From positions 186,001 to 250,000 of the forward strand of contig NZ_JBEPLU010000003.1 in NCBI RefSeq assembly GCF_040545335.1: a stretch of DNA of 64,000 nt, written 5' to 3'. Source of the stretch: Phenylobacterium koreense (GTDB taxonomy: Bacteria; Pseudomonadota; Alphaproteobacteria; Caulobacterales; Caulobacteraceae). Both the position numbers and the translations under genes were made by a program. The notes beneath the pieces are model-generated. The model was not told the DNA's origin. It was given only the letters and a program-made list of their open reading frames with translations, and did no database searches. Shown piece by piece: positions 33,589-42,445 of this stretch. Every line of letters starts with the position of its first letter. Position 1 is the first letter of the stretch.

Positions 33589-35117
33589 AGCGCCCTCGCC
33601 GCCTCCGCGGGCGTCAGCTTGTCGCGGTCGCGATCGACGCTGTAGTTGGCCGCGCGCATGGCCTCCACCGAGACGGCCCCCAGCAGGGGCCGCAGCGCCG
33701 AGAGCAGCCGCTGATCGCCGGCCCGCTGGGGCGAGACCAGGATCACCGCGTCGTAAGGCGGCAGCGCGCCCTTGGGGTCGCTGAGCACGACGAGATTGTC
33801 GGCCGAGATCCGACCATCGGACGAGAAGGCCGAGATGACGTCCGCCTCACCTCCTGCCAGGGCCCGGTACATGAAGGTCGGCTGGAACGAGCGCTCGGAC
33901 CGGAAGTGGAAGCCGTAGGCGCTGTTCACCGCCTTCCATTCCGGCCGGGACAGGAACTCCAGGTCCGATCCGAAGTTGAGCTGCGGCGCCTGGCGCGCCA
34001 GGTCGGTCAGGCTGGTGACTCCAAGCTCTCGGGCGCGGTCGGAGCGCATGGCGAAGGCGTAGGCGTTCTCGAAACCCAGCGAGCCCAGAACGACCACCCC
34101 GTCGCGCGCCTTCAGCTCGGAGGTCAGCTCGTCGAGCACGGCTTCGCGACCCGGATTGTCGTTGCGCTTCAGGACGTTGGTCCAGAGCGTGCCGGTGTAG
34201 TCGACATAGACGTCGATCTCACCGGCGGCGAGCGCGCGGTAGGCGACGGCCGAGCCGAGGTCTTCCTTGCGCGAGACCCGCGCGCCGGTGCGCTCCAGCC
34301 CCTCGGCCATCAGTTCGGCCAGGATGTACTGCTCGGAGAAGTTCTTGGCGCCGACGACATAGCTGGCGGGTTTGCCGATGGCCGCCAGCGGTGCGATGGC
34401 GACGAGCGTGCCGGCGGCCAGCAAGGCGAGCCCGGCGACGACCAGGCCCCGGCTGCGCCGCGCCGCGCCGGTCTCGATCAATCCCAGCAGCTGGTCGACG
34501 ACCATGGCGAGGATCGCCGAGGCTGCGCAGCCGAACAGCACGAAGACCCAGTTCTCCGTCTGCAGGCCGGCGAAGATGTAGTTGCCCAGGCTTGTCTGCC
34601 CGACCGGGGTGGAGAGGGTGGCCGCGCCGATCGTCCAGACCGCGGCGGTGCGCACGCCGGCCATGATCACCGGCATGGCCAGGGGCAGCTCCACCTGGAA
34701 GAGCCGTTGGCGCGGAGTCATGCCGACTCCGTCGGCCGCCTCCTTTACCGCCGGATCGACGCCCAGGATTCCCGTGGTCGCCGTCCGCAGGATCGGGAGC
34801 ATCGAATAGAGGGTGAGGGCCAGGAGCGACGGCAGGAAGCCAAGCGCCGAAAAGCCCTTGCCGAACACCGCATGGCTCGCCGCCGAAAGGCCGAGCAGCA
34901 GCGGATAGAAGAGCGCCAGCAGGGCGAGGCTCGGAATGGTCTGGATCAGGCCCGCAAAGGCCAGGACCGGCCAGCGAAGGCGCGGGCTGCGGCTGGCGAC
35001 TATCGCCAGCGGCAGGCTGATCGCGAGGCCGAGAAGCAGCGCGCTCGCGCTCAGCACCACGTGCCAGGCCAGGTAGTCCGGCAGCAGCTCGAAGGCCTGG
35101 GCGACGCGCGGGCTCAC
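33573..35117 (-). CDS. Fused ABC permease/substrate-binding protein, osmoprotectant (OpuB/EgtU) type
   Basis: 514 residues in two parts. Residues about 1-230 are an OpuBB/ProW-like permease with several membrane helices (FAGLIQTIPSLALLALFYPL, EAADGVGMTPRQRLFQVELP, the EAA loop). Residues about 245-510 form an OpuAC-type binding domain (GAKNFSEQYILAELMAEGLE, VDYTGTLWTNVL, DVISAFSSDGRI). This fusion is known in betaine, choline and ergothioneine importers, where the binding domain is tethered to the outer face. It forms a four-base-overlap operon with the ATPase gene upstream and sits between flagellar blocks, ending near the fliQ promoter. The substrate is unknown; betaine-like compounds are the best guess. 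Confidence 0.9.
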   Translation of the reverse strand: MSPRVAQAFELLPDYLAWHVVLSASALLLGLAISLPLAIVASRSPRLRWPVLAFAGLIQTIPSLALLALFYPLLLGLSAASHAVFGKGFSALGFLPSLLALTLYSMLPILRTATTGILGVDPAVKEAADGVGMTPRQRLFQVELPLAMPVIMAGVRTAAVWTIGAATLSTPVGQTSLGNYIFAGLQTENWVFVLFGCAASAILAMVVDQLLGLIETGAARRSRGLVVAGLALLAAGTLVAIAPLAAIGKPASYVVGAKNFSEQYILAELMAEGLERTGARVSRKEDLGSAVAYRALAAGEIDVYVDYTGTLWTNVLKRNDNPGREAVLDELTSELKARDGVVVLGSLGFENAYAFAMRSDRARELGVTSLTDLARQAPQLNFGSDLEFLSRPEWKAVNSAYGFHFRSERSFQPTFMYRALAGGEADVISAFSSDGRISADNLVVLSDPKGALPPYDAVILVSPQRAGDQRLLSALRPLLGAVSVEAMRAANYSVDRDRDKLTPAEAARALVNEQ

Positions 35118-35887
35118 GACGCCTCGCCCAGTCGCTGCCGCAGCCGCTCGGCCTGGCGGCGGGGCGCCTCCAGCAAGGCGCGGACCTGCGGGTTTTCCGT
35201 GTCCTTGATCAGCGCATCGGGCGCGCCATCGGCGATGATCGCGCCGGCTTCGATGACCAGGACGCGGTCGGCCAGCAGCACCGCCTCGGCCATGTCGTGG
35301 GTGACCATCACGGTGGTCAGCCCCAGCCGCTCGTGCAGGGCGCGATAGTCGGAGCCGAGGGCGTCGCGGGTCAGCGGGTCGAGAGCGCCGAAGGGCTCGT
35401 CCATCAGCATGATCTTCGGCTCTGCCGCCAGTGCCCGCGCCACGCCGACCCGTTGACGCTGGCCGCCCGAAAGCGCCGCGGGCGACCGTCCCGAGACCTC
35501 CGCCGGCAGCGCCACCAGCTCCAGCAACTCGCTCACCCGCGCGGCGATGCGGGCCTTGTCCCAGCCGAGAAGGCGGGGCGTGACGGCGATGTTCTCGGCG
35601 ATGCTGAGATGCGGGAAGAGGCCGACCTCCTGGAAGACATAGCCGATGCGCCGACGAAGTTCATGAGCCGGCCTGAGACCGACATCCTCCCCATCGATGC
35701 GCACCCGGCCGCTGTCGGGCGCGATCAAGCCATTGATGGTCTTGAGCAAAGTGGTCTTGCCGGAGCCCGACGATCCCACCAGGGCGACGAACTGACCGGG
35801 CGCGATCGCGAGATCGACGCCGGCCAGCGCGGCCCGCTCACCATAACGCTTCTCGATCCTGGAAAGCTCGATCGCCGCCTCGCCCAT
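35114..35887 (-). CDS. ABC transporter ATP-binding protein, osmoprotectant type
   Basis: 257 residues. Walker A GSSGSGKTTLL, Q-loop region YVFQEVGLFPHLSIAEN, signature LSGGQRQRVGVARAL, Walker B IMLMDEPFGALD and switch MVTHDMAEA are present; the family is the proline/betaine importer ATPase (OpuBA/EgtA-like). No CBS domains are present, unlike long ProV or OpuAA. It energises the fused permease that overlaps its 3' end. It starts 17 bases from fliE's stop and is transcribed in the same direction, so it may be read through from the flgB-flgC-fliE unit. Confidence 0.93.
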   Translation of the reverse strand: MGEAAIELSRIEKRYGERAALAGVDLAIAPGQFVALVGSSGSGKTTLLKTINGLIAPDSGRVRIDGEDVGLRPAHELRRRIGYVFQEVGLFPHLSIAENIAVTPRLLGWDKARIAARVSELLELVALPAEVSGRSPAALSGGQRQRVGVARALAAEPKIMLMDEPFGALDPLTRDALGSDYRALHERLGLTTVMVTHDMAEAVLLADRVLVIEAGAIIADGAPDALIKDTENPQVRALLEAPRRQAERLRQRLGEAS

Positions 35888-35904
35888 GCTCTAGGCGTAG
35901 CACG

Positions 35905-36216
35905 TCAGATCGGCATCCGCATGATTTCCTGGTAGGCGTTGATCACCTGGTCACGCACGGCCATCACCGTTTCCAGACTGGCCTCAGCGGCCGAGATCGC
36001 GGTGACGACGTCGATCAGTTCCGCCTTGCCGGCGACCTGGGCCGCGATCTGGCTTTCGGCCTTCTTGGTGTTGTGCACCACGTCGGTCATGGCCGATTTG
36101 ACCATCGAGGCGAAGTCGAGCCCCTGGTCCTCCTGGGCGCCGACGCTCGGCTTGATCGCGGCGGCGCTGTTCTGGGCGGCGGCGTAGGCCTTGGCGGCCG
36201 CCATGGCGGTCATCAT
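35905..36216 (-). CDS. fliE: Flagellar hook-basal body complex protein FliE
   Basis: 103 residues, the usual length. The conserved C-terminal part is seen in [21 protein letters not shown] and [13 protein letters not shown]. FliE joins the MS ring to the rod. The start at 36216 is an ATG ([11 protein letters not shown]). It follows flgC by 11 bases; flgB-flgC-fliE is the standard order. Confidence 0.95.
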   Translation of the reverse strand: MMTAMAAAKAYAAAQNSAAAIKPSVGAQEDQGLDFASMVKSAMTDVVHNTKKAESQIAAQVAGKAELIDVVTAISAAEASLETVMAVRDQVINAYQEIMRMPI

Positions 36217-36227
36217 GGCTTAAGCCC

Positions 36228-36647
36228 TTACTTTTTCAGGATATCGAGGGTGCGCTGCTCCATGGCGCGCGCCGTCTCGATGACGTTGAGGTTGGCTTCG
36301 TAGGCCCGCTGGGCCTCCTTCATGTCGAGCGCTTCGACCAGCGGATCGACGTTCGGCAGCTTCACATAGCCGGTGGCGTCGGCCGAGGGGTGGCCGGGGT
36401 CGTAGACGCTGCGGAAGTCTTTCGGGTCGGGCGTCACGCGCGCCACCTGCACGCCCTGCCCCGCATCGGTCTTGTAGGGTGTGAACACCGGGATCTGCCG
36501 GCGGTAGGGATCCCCGCCCGCCTGACGCGACACCGAGTTGGCGTTGGCCATGTTCTCGGCGATCACCCGCATCCGCGCCTGCTGGGCCCGCAGGGCGGTC
36601 GCCGCGATCGATTGAGTCGCGCCGGTCATCGGCTTGTAGTCGGCCAT
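36228..36647 (-). CDS. flgC: Flagellar proximal rod protein FlgC
   Basis: 139 residues, the usual length. The N-terminal rod motif RVIAENMANANS and the C-terminal VDPLVEALDMKEAQRAYEAN match FlgC. AAGGAG lies seven bases upstream of the ATG at 36647. It is exported through the flagellar apparatus and stacks in the proximal rod. The gap to flgB is ten bases. Confidence 0.96.
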   Translation of the reverse strand: MADYKPMTGATQSIAATALRAQQARMRVIAENMANANSVSRQAGGDPYRRQIPVFTPYKTDAGQGVQVARVTPDPKDFRSVYDPGHPSADATGYVKLPNVDPLVEALDMKEAQRAYEANLNVIETARAMEQRTLDILKK

Positions 36648-36657
36648 CTAGCGCTCC

Positions 36658-37062
36658 TTAGCCCCGTCCGGGCGGGCGGCTGGCCAGCCGCAGCATGCCG
36701 AGCGATTTCTGGTAGAAGCCGATGGCCGCGTCGTAGTTCATCCGCGCCTCGGCCATCTTCAGCATCTCTTCCTCGAGCACGACCGAATTGCCGTCGAGGG
36801 TGGTCTCGGAGTCCTTCGCCTGCTGAGGCCGGAAGCCGGCGGAGCGCTGGGACGTCGGGACCATGTGGCCGGGCTGGGTGACCGCCTGGACCGTCGATGC
36901 CGCCTTCACCTGGGCCTCGAAGCTATACGGCTTCAGGTCCGTGGGCGTGTAGCCGGGGGTGTCGGAGTTGGCGACGTTCTGAGAGATCAGGCGCTCGCGC
37001 GCGTTCAAGTGGCCGAAGCGCCCCTTGAGCATCGCGAACAGCGGAATCTCGTTCAGGTTCAT
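36658..37062 (-). CDS. flgB: Flagellar proximal rod protein FlgB
   Basis: 134 residues, the usual length. The N-terminal motif LISQNVANSDTPGYTPTDLKP is typical of FlgB. It is the first gene of flgB-flgC-fliE, with a perfect CtrA-type box 26 bases upstream of the start codon, as expected for an early flagellar operon in this group. Confidence 0.96.
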   Translation of the reverse strand: MNLNEIPLFAMLKGRFGHLNARERLISQNVANSDTPGYTPTDLKPYSFEAQVKAASTVQAVTQPGHMVPTSQRSAGFRPQQAKDSETTLDGNSVVLEEEMLKMAEARMNYDAAIGFYQKSLGMLRLASRPPGRG

Positions 37063-37087
37063 GGCTCAAGATGGTGAACAAACAGGG

Positions 37088-37102
37088 TTAACCACGTCTT
37101 AA
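37088..37102. promoter_or_regulatory. CtrA-type box TTAA-N7-TTAA between flgB and fliO
   Basis: TTAA at 37088-37091 and TTAA at 37099-37102 are separated by exactly seven bases, the CtrA consensus. The palindromic core means it can be read on either strand. It lies 26 bases before flgB and 65 bases before fliO. CtrA control of early flagellar operons is established in Caulobacter; use here is inferred from the match. Confidence 0.75.
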
Positions 37103-37166
37103 GAACCTAGGCCGCACACGGGGACGCAAGGCGCAGCCCGCGCCGATTCCCCGCGTTCGAAGTCCG

Positions 37167-37451
37167 ATGGACCTGGCTGAATTTCTCCGCGCCGTCTTCG
37201 CCCTGGCGCTGACCCTCGGGCTCGTCGGCCTGGGCGCCGTGGCCCTGCGCCGGTTTGGGCCCGACGTGCTGGCGCGCTTCCAGGTCGTCAAGAAGGAACG
37301 CCGCCTGGCGGTGGTCGAGACCCTGGTGCTCGACCCCTCGCGCCGGCTGGTCGTGGTGTCCTTCGACGGGGAAGAAAAGCTGCTTCTGCTGGGCGAGGGG
37401 CAGGTGCTCCCGACCACCGCCAAGAACCCAAAGATCGCGCCCCATGCGTAA
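37167..37451 (+). CDS. fliO: Flagellar biosynthetic protein FliO
   Basis: 94 residues with one membrane helix (about residues 8-28) and a short cytoplasmic beta-rich tail including RLAVVETLVLDPSRRLVVVS, the FliO pattern. FliO is a chaperone-like factor for assembly of the FliP ring. It overlaps fliP by eight bases and diverges from flgB, with the CtrA-type box between. The sequence is short and weakly conserved; the call rests largely on the tail motif and on fliP next door. Confidence 0.85.
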   Translation: MDLAEFLRAVFALALTLGLVGLGAVALRRFGPDVLARFQVVKKERRLAVVETLVLDPSRRLVVVSFDGEEKLLLLGEGQVLPTTAKNPKIAPHA

Positions 37452-38238
37452 GGTTTTCTCACGAAACTTCCACCTACGCGCCGAAGACTGGCGCCGCGCG
37501 GCGGGTCTCTCGGTGCTGGCGACGGCCGCGGCGATGATCTTTCCGGCCGCCGCCGCGGCCCAGGCGATCAATATCGACCTCGGCACCGGCGCGGGGCTCT
37601 CTGAGCGGGTCGTCCAGATGGTCGGCCTGCTGACCGTCCTCTCGCTCGCCCCCTCCATCGTGATCATGACGACCTCGTTCGTGCGGATCGTCGTGGTGCT
37701 GGGCCTGCTGCGCACCGCGCTCGGCCTTCAGCAGAGCCCGCCGAACGCCGTGCTGATCAGCCTGGCGCTCTTCCTCACCGCCATCGTCATGGGCCCGACC
37801 TTGCAGCGCTCCTATGACGAGGGGATCAAGCCGCTGATGGACCAGCAGATCGAACTGCCCCAGGCGTTCGACGCGGCCGGCGCCCCGGTGAAGACCTTCA
37901 TGCTGAGCCAGGTGGACCAGGACGACCTCGCGCTCTTCATCCGGCTCTCGAAGATCGAGCGGCCGGCGACGGCCCAGGACACCCCGCTGCACGTCGTCAC
38001 CCCGGCCTTCATGATCTCCGAGCTCAAGCGCGCCTTCGAGATCGGCTTCCTGCTCTTCATCCCCTTCCTGGTCATCGACCTCGTGGTGGCCAGCGTGCTG
38101 ATGAGCATGGGCATGATGATGCTGCCGCCGGTGGTGGTGTCCCTGCCCTTCAAGCTGATCTTCTTCGTCCTGGTGGACGGCTGGCGGCTGGTGGCCGGAA
38201 GCCTGGTCGAGAGCTTCCAGCGCGGCGCGGGGGGCTAG
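37444..38238 (+). CDS. fliP: Flagellar export apparatus protein FliP
   Basis: 264 residues starting at ATG 37444, inside the last codons of fliO (coupled translation). A signal-peptide-like N-terminus (LATAAAMIFPAAAAAQA) precedes the conserved core: TSFVRIVVVLGLLRTALG, LTAIVMGPTLQRSYDEG, PAFMISELKRAFEIGF and MGMMMLPPVVVSLPFK. FliP forms the central ring of the export gate. Its TAG stop shares CTAG with the convergent TPR gene. Confidence 0.97.
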   Translation: MRKVFSRNFHLRAEDWRRAAGLSVLATAAAMIFPAAAAAQAINIDLGTGAGLSERVVQMVGLLTVLSLAPSIVIMTTSFVRIVVVLGLLRTALGLQQSPPNAVLISLALFLTAIVMGPTLQRSYDEGIKPLMDQQIELPQAFDAAGAPVKTFMLSQVDQDDLALFIRLSKIERPATAQDTPLHVVTPAFMISELKRAFEIGFLLFIPFLVIDLVVASVLMSMGMMMLPPVVVSLPFKLIFFVLVDGWRLVAGSLVESFQRGAGG

Positions 38239-41132
38239 CCCTTAGCGGCGGTCGGGGCGGCGGCCTGGGTGGCTTCGGGCGGCTTTGCGGGGCCGACGGG
38301 CGCCGGTTTCTCGCGGAAGCGCTGCTTCATCTTGTCGACCCAGCCGGAGAAGGCCTCGTTGTCGGCGGTGACGCGGCCGAAGTCGGCGACGTTGAGACGG
38401 CCGGACTGGACGCCGGTCAGGGCGACGCGCAAGGCGTCGGGATTGCGCGCCTGATCGTAGAAGCCCGCATAGCGCTGCTGCATCCGGGCCAGAGCCGCGT
38501 CGTCGCCGGCCAGGCTGTAGGCGACGCCGGTCCGCAGCAGTTTGCCCTCCTCCTCCGAGGAAAGCGGCCCCGCCTGCTTCCAGCGGTCGCCGAGGCTCTT
38601 TTCGAAGAGGCTCCCGGCGGCCGCCCAGTTCTTCTGCTTCCAGAGCGCCTCGGCGCGCAGGTCCTGGGCCTCGCGCCCCTTGTCGCGCTCGAGGACTTCA
38701 AGGGCGTGATCGTAGCGGCCGAGCCCCATCAGGGCTCTGGCTTCCACCAGCCGCCGCTCGGCGTTCAACGGACCGGGCAGGACCGTCGTGCGTGAGCCGT
38801 TGATCGCCTGCAGTGCCTGCTCGGGCTTCCGGTCCATCAGGTAGATGACGGCGAGATCGGTGGCGACCTGAGCGCGCGCCACGCCGTCGAGGCGGTTGTC
38901 GGCCTGATACTTCAGGAGGTCCGCGGCCTGGTCGAGCAGGTCCACGTCCACCAGGCGGCGCACCAGCTTGCGCACCATGAGGTCGCCATCGGCGCCCAGC
39001 GGGGTCAGCTCGCGGAAGTCGTAGAACATGGCCAGGGCCTGGATGGGCTCCAGGCCATCGGCCGCGCCGTCCAGGAACAGGGCGCGGAAGGCGGCCCCGA
39101 GATCGGCCTGCAGCTTCACCGCCTCGGGAAGGTCGGGCAGGCGATTGCCGGCGCTGCGCAACGCCTCCAGCGCTTCGCGATAGCGGCCCTGGCTCAGATA
39201 GAGCTGGCCGAGGGCGCGGATGGTCTCCAGCTCGGTGGCGTCGCCCCGCCAGCGATAGCGAAGGGCCGCAAAGGTGTCGGCGGCCTGGACCGGGGTGATC
39301 TTTCCGGTTTCCAGCCGGATCTTGGTGGCGCGCAGGGTCGCCGGCGCCGAAAGGGAGTCGGTCGGCGCGCCAGCCACGGCGGCGTAGATGCGCAGCGCCC
39401 GATCCTTGTAGCCCAGCGCCTCCACCACCTCGGCCTCGACCAAGCGCGTGGCCAGCTCCTCCATGGAGTCGGTCTTGTCCATCAGGGCGAGCTTGATGCG
39501 CGCCTGGGCGCCGTTGACGTCGCCCAGCGCCAGGGCGGCCTTGGCGTCGGATCGGGCGAAGCGCGCCTTCCAGACGGGGGAAAAGCGATTGAATGCCTCG
39601 GCCCCGGCGCCGAACTGATTGCGGGCGTCGCCCCACTGGGCCAGTTGCGCGGCGACATAGGACCGCCACAGCGCCACCGACGGGTCGTCGGAGAGGATCG
39701 GCACGGAGAAGTCGGCCTGGGCCTCCTTGTAGCGGCGCGCCATGACCCGGGCGATGCCGCGCAGGCCCCGGAACTCCGGATCGTCCAAGACCCCAGGACT
39801 GGTCCGCGCCACCTCGTTCAGGACGCCGATCGCTTCGTAGGACAACTCCGAGCCGACGAGGAAACGGGCCAGCGCCATGCGCGCGGCGACCGGGGCGTCG
39901 CGTCCCTGCGCCCCTTCCTCGTTGGCGGCCGACAGCAGTGCGTTGTAGCGCGAGAGAAACCCGCCCGATCCCGTCCTGGCCCAGGTGTCGTCGATGAGGC
40001 CCGGCAGGCTGGCCGGCTGCGGCGCGCCGAGATTGGCCTCGATGCGCTCCACCGCCGCCGAGGCCGGCGACAGGGAGAGGCCGGATGGCCGTCCGATCTG
40101 GACGAGGTCGCCTTCCCGGCGCACGGCCAGGTCGCTGATGTAGGATTCCGCCGCCAGGCCCTGGGCCGAGGGCAGCAGGGCCATCTGAACGAACTCGCGC
40201 CGCGACGGCAGGCCCTTCGCCGGGCCGAGCGCCGTTACCACCGAGAGCGTATCGCCGACGACGGGGTCGGAAACTCTGACCACGCGCGTGGCGCCCGCCA
40301 CCGCCGCCTTGAGCCCCGCCGGACCGCCGGCCTGGTCGCGGACGATGCGGATCTGGGAGGCGGCCTCGACCTGGGCCCCGGGGCCGAGGGTGACGGTCCA
40401 GGTCGCGCCCTGGGCCGAGGCGAACACCGGCGTGCCTTGCGGAGAGTCGATCCGGACGGCGGTGTAGTCCGGGCCGCGATAGGCGCTGACCCGGCTGAGC
40501 TGCCGAAGTCCGCGCGGCGCCTTCGAGATGTCCAGGGTCGCGGGCGCGTCGAAGACCACCCAGACGGCGGCCCCACGGCGGAAGACGGCCGCGCCCGCGG
40601 GATTGGCCCAGGGAAAGATCAGCTGGACCTGACCGGCGCCGATCTGGCTGCCGACCCGCACCACACCACCGGCCGGGATGGGATTTGGGCGCGGCGGCTC
40701 CGGTTGGGCGACCGGCGCCTGCGGCGGCTGGGCGGGAGCTTCCGGCGCCTTGAAGAGGTTCACGTAGGTCGCGCCGTCGGCCGTCCCGATCCGGGCGTCG
40801 GCGTCGTCGGCCAGGGTGAGGACGAGTTCGGTGCCGGCCTTCGCCCGCCGCAGCTCGGCGGACGTCAGCCAGCGGGGCGGATCGACCTTCAGCCGGGTGA
40901 TGTCGGGCGCGCCGGAGCTCAGGCGCAGGATGACGGCCTGGCCCTCGCGCCGGGCGATGGTCCGGGCTCCGGCCACCTCGATGCGCGAGAAGTCCTTGGC
41001 CTGGGCGACACGGACCTGCGCCACGCTCCTCGGCGCGACGCTGACCTGCGGCGCGGCCAAGCCGGCAGGCGCGGCGATCCCGGCGATGGTGATCGCCGCG
41101 ACGCCGGACCTCAGGGCTTGGCGAAGCTTCAT
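38235..41132 (-). CDS. Large exported TPR-like protein of the fliL-fliM operon
   Basis: 965 residues. The signal peptide ends near GLAAP. The N-terminal third (about 45-300) is beta-rich with AMIN-like features (AQAKDFSRIEVAGA, QVQLIFPWANPAGAAVFRRG) and a proline-rich linker at about 130-155. The remainder is helical TPR-like repeats (LAQWGDARNQFGAGAEAFNR, LYLSQGRYREALEALRSAG). The tail is proline/alanine-rich. It lies four bases after motE and is the last gene of the fliL operon. A periplasmic scaffold for the motor or flagellum is plausible from position. I do not recognise a named product; the shape alone also fits cell-envelope proteins. Confidence 0.85.
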   Translation of the reverse strand: MKLRQALRSGVAAITIAGIAAPAGLAAPQVSVAPRSVAQVRVAQAKDFSRIEVAGARTIARREGQAVILRLSSGAPDITRLKVDPPRWLTSAELRRAKAGTELVLTLADDADARIGTADGATYVNLFKAPEAPAQPPQAPVAQPEPPRPNPIPAGGVVRVGSQIGAGQVQLIFPWANPAGAAVFRRGAAVWVVFDAPATLDISKAPRGLRQLSRVSAYRGPDYTAVRIDSPQGTPVFASAQGATWTVTLGPGAQVEAASQIRIVRDQAGGPAGLKAAVAGATRVVRVSDPVVGDTLSVVTALGPAKGLPSRREFVQMALLPSAQGLAAESYISDLAVRREGDLVQIGRPSGLSLSPASAAVERIEANLGAPQPASLPGLIDDTWARTGSGGFLSRYNALLSAANEEGAQGRDAPVAARMALARFLVGSELSYEAIGVLNEVARTSPGVLDDPEFRGLRGIARVMARRYKEAQADFSVPILSDDPSVALWRSYVAAQLAQWGDARNQFGAGAEAFNRFSPVWKARFARSDAKAALALGDVNGAQARIKLALMDKTDSMEELATRLVEAEVVEALGYKDRALRIYAAVAGAPTDSLSAPATLRATKIRLETGKITPVQAADTFAALRYRWRGDATELETIRALGQLYLSQGRYREALEALRSAGNRLPDLPEAVKLQADLGAAFRALFLDGAADGLEPIQALAMFYDFRELTPLGADGDLMVRKLVRRLVDVDLLDQAADLLKYQADNRLDGVARAQVATDLAVIYLMDRKPEQALQAINGSRTTVLPGPLNAERRLVEARALMGLGRYDHALEVLERDKGREAQDLRAEALWKQKNWAAAGSLFEKSLGDRWKQAGPLSSEEEGKLLRTGVAYSLAGDDAALARMQQRYAGFYDQARNPDALRVALTGVQSGRLNVADFGRVTADNEAFSGWVDKMKQRFREKPAPVGPAKPPEATQAAAPTAAKG

Positions 41133-41135
41133 GGA

Positions 41136-41915
41136 CTAGCCGGCCTTGGCCGGCGGGGCGGCGCTCGCCTGGCGCGGCGCTCCGCCGGCGGGCGGGCCGA
41201 CGACGGCCTGGGCGGCGGCGGCCACCTTCTTCACCTCGGCGAAACGGCCGGCCAGCGCCTCCGTCAGCTTCTTGGCTTCGGCCGGCGGCATGTTGGCGAC
41301 TATGGCCGAGAGCGAGCGCTCCTTCATCTTCGCCGCGATCGGCAGGCGGACCGCGTCGTCCAGCAACACCATGCGCGGCGCTGCGTCCTTGGGCTTCATG
41401 CCCTCGAACACCTTCACCAGGCGGTCGATCTCGGCCTGCTCCTTCGTGTCGGCGTCGACCATCAGCTTGGCGACGTCGGCCTTCATGCCGTTCAGAGCCT
41501 GGATCTTCGCGTCGAGTTTGGCCTCGGCCGCGGCCATCAGCGCGAGCTGGACGTCAAGATCCTGTTCGCGCTTGTCGAGCTGGCCGCGGCGAGCGCCCAG
41601 GCTCTGCAGGACCTGCAGTTCGGCCGGCGAGAGCCCGGCCTCCTTGGCGAGTTCGGCGGCGGTCGGGGCGCAGACCGCGGGCGGCGGCTTGGGCGCGGCG
41701 GCGAGGCCGGGAACCTTGGCGGCGGCGTCCTTGGCTTCACCGGTGGCGGCCTTGGCGTCCGGAGCGGACTTGGCGCCCTTGACGGTTTCCTCGGCGAGGG
41801 CGCGCGCACCGGAGACCAGGCTCGGCAGGGTCTCGGCGCCCGACAGCGCGTTGATGCCCATCACGCCGACGATGGCGACGCCGACGAGCGGGAGAATGCG
41901 GGGCATGTTCTTCAT
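41136..41915 (-). CDS. MotE-like flagellar motility protein
   Basis: 259 residues. An N-terminal signal/anchor (LPLVGVAIVGVMGINALS) precedes a low-complexity alanine/lysine stretch, then a coiled coil (about 110-165, LGARRGQLDKREQDLDVQLA). A MgtE-N-like segment follows (RLVKVFEGMKPKDAAPRMV, ERSLSAIVANMPPAEAKKLT). This architecture is that of MotE, a periplasmic chaperone for MotC in Rhizobium and its relatives, which also occurs in Caulobacterales flagellar operons. It overlaps pflI by four bases. Homology to MotE is by pattern; no search was made. Confidence 0.75.
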   Translation of the reverse strand: MKNMPRILPLVGVAIVGVMGINALSGAETLPSLVSGARALAEETVKGAKSAPDAKAATGEAKDAAAKVPGLAAAPKPPPAVCAPTAAELAKEAGLSPAELQVLQSLGARRGQLDKREQDLDVQLALMAAAEAKLDAKIQALNGMKADVAKLMVDADTKEQAEIDRLVKVFEGMKPKDAAPRMVLLDDAVRLPIAAKMKERSLSAIVANMPPAEAKKLTEALAGRFAEVKKVAAAAQAVVGPPAGGAPRQASAAPPAKAG

Positions 41916-42445
41916 CGGCGGTATCCCAGGCGGGCGGCGGCGGAGCGCGGCGGCGCCGGTTCAGTCCTTGCCGGCGGCGTTTCGGCCGGCGGTTCGAAGA
42001 GTTCGTCGTCGAGGGTCGGGCGGGCCTTGGGGGCCGGCGCGCGCTTGGGGCCGACGTCACGTTCGGGCCGGCGTTCGCGCGCGCCTGACAGCAGGGAGCC
42101 CAGGCGCTGGGTCACGCGCTCGACGTCGCTTTCGGACACGGGCTGCTCCGTGCGGGCGGCGGGCGGTGCGGCCTGAAGCTGGCGGTCGAGCTTGGCGCTG
42201 AGCGCGCGGGCCTTCTCGATGCGGTCGGCCAGGGCGTCGTGCGCCTCGTCGGTGGCCGCCCGCAGATCGGCCAAGCCCTGTTCAGCGCGAGCGGCGGCGG
42301 CGTCCAGCTCAGCCACGGCCCGGGCGAACCCTTCATGGCTTTCGCGCAAAGCTTTGAGGCGAGCGTTCAGGCGCACGCCGACGACCATGGCCGCGACCAG
42401 CAGGCCGGCGAGCAGCAGGTTCATACCGATCGCGACGGCGCTCAT
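41912..42445 (-). CDS. pflI: PflI-like flagellar positioning protein (DUF6468)
   Basis: 177 residues starting at ATG 42445, overlapping the fliM stop by four bases. The N-terminus is one membrane helix (MNLLLAGLLVAAMVVGVRL), followed by a coiled coil (about 30-95, FARAVAELDAAAARAEQGLA), then a long proline/arginine-rich tail. A membrane anchor, coiled coil and proline-rich tail right after fliM is the arrangement I recall for Caulobacter PflI, needed for polar flagellum placement. The larger overlapping frame that extends to 42715 is a shadow in fliM. Confidence 0.75.
   Translation of the reverse strand: MSAVAIGMNLLLAGLLVAAMVVGVRLNARLKALRESHEGFARAVAELDAAAARAEQGLADLRAATDEAHDALADRIEKARALSAKLDRQLQAAPPAARTEQPVSESDVERVTQRLGSLLSGARERRPERDVGPKRAPAPKARPTLDDELFEPPAETPPARTEPAPPRSAAARLGYRR

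Noticed and set aside
39645..42176. 843-codon plus-strand frame across the TPR, MotE and PflI genes
   Set aside because: Composition is typical of a shadow frame and it covers three minus-strand genes that have coherent domains and overlapping starts and stops.
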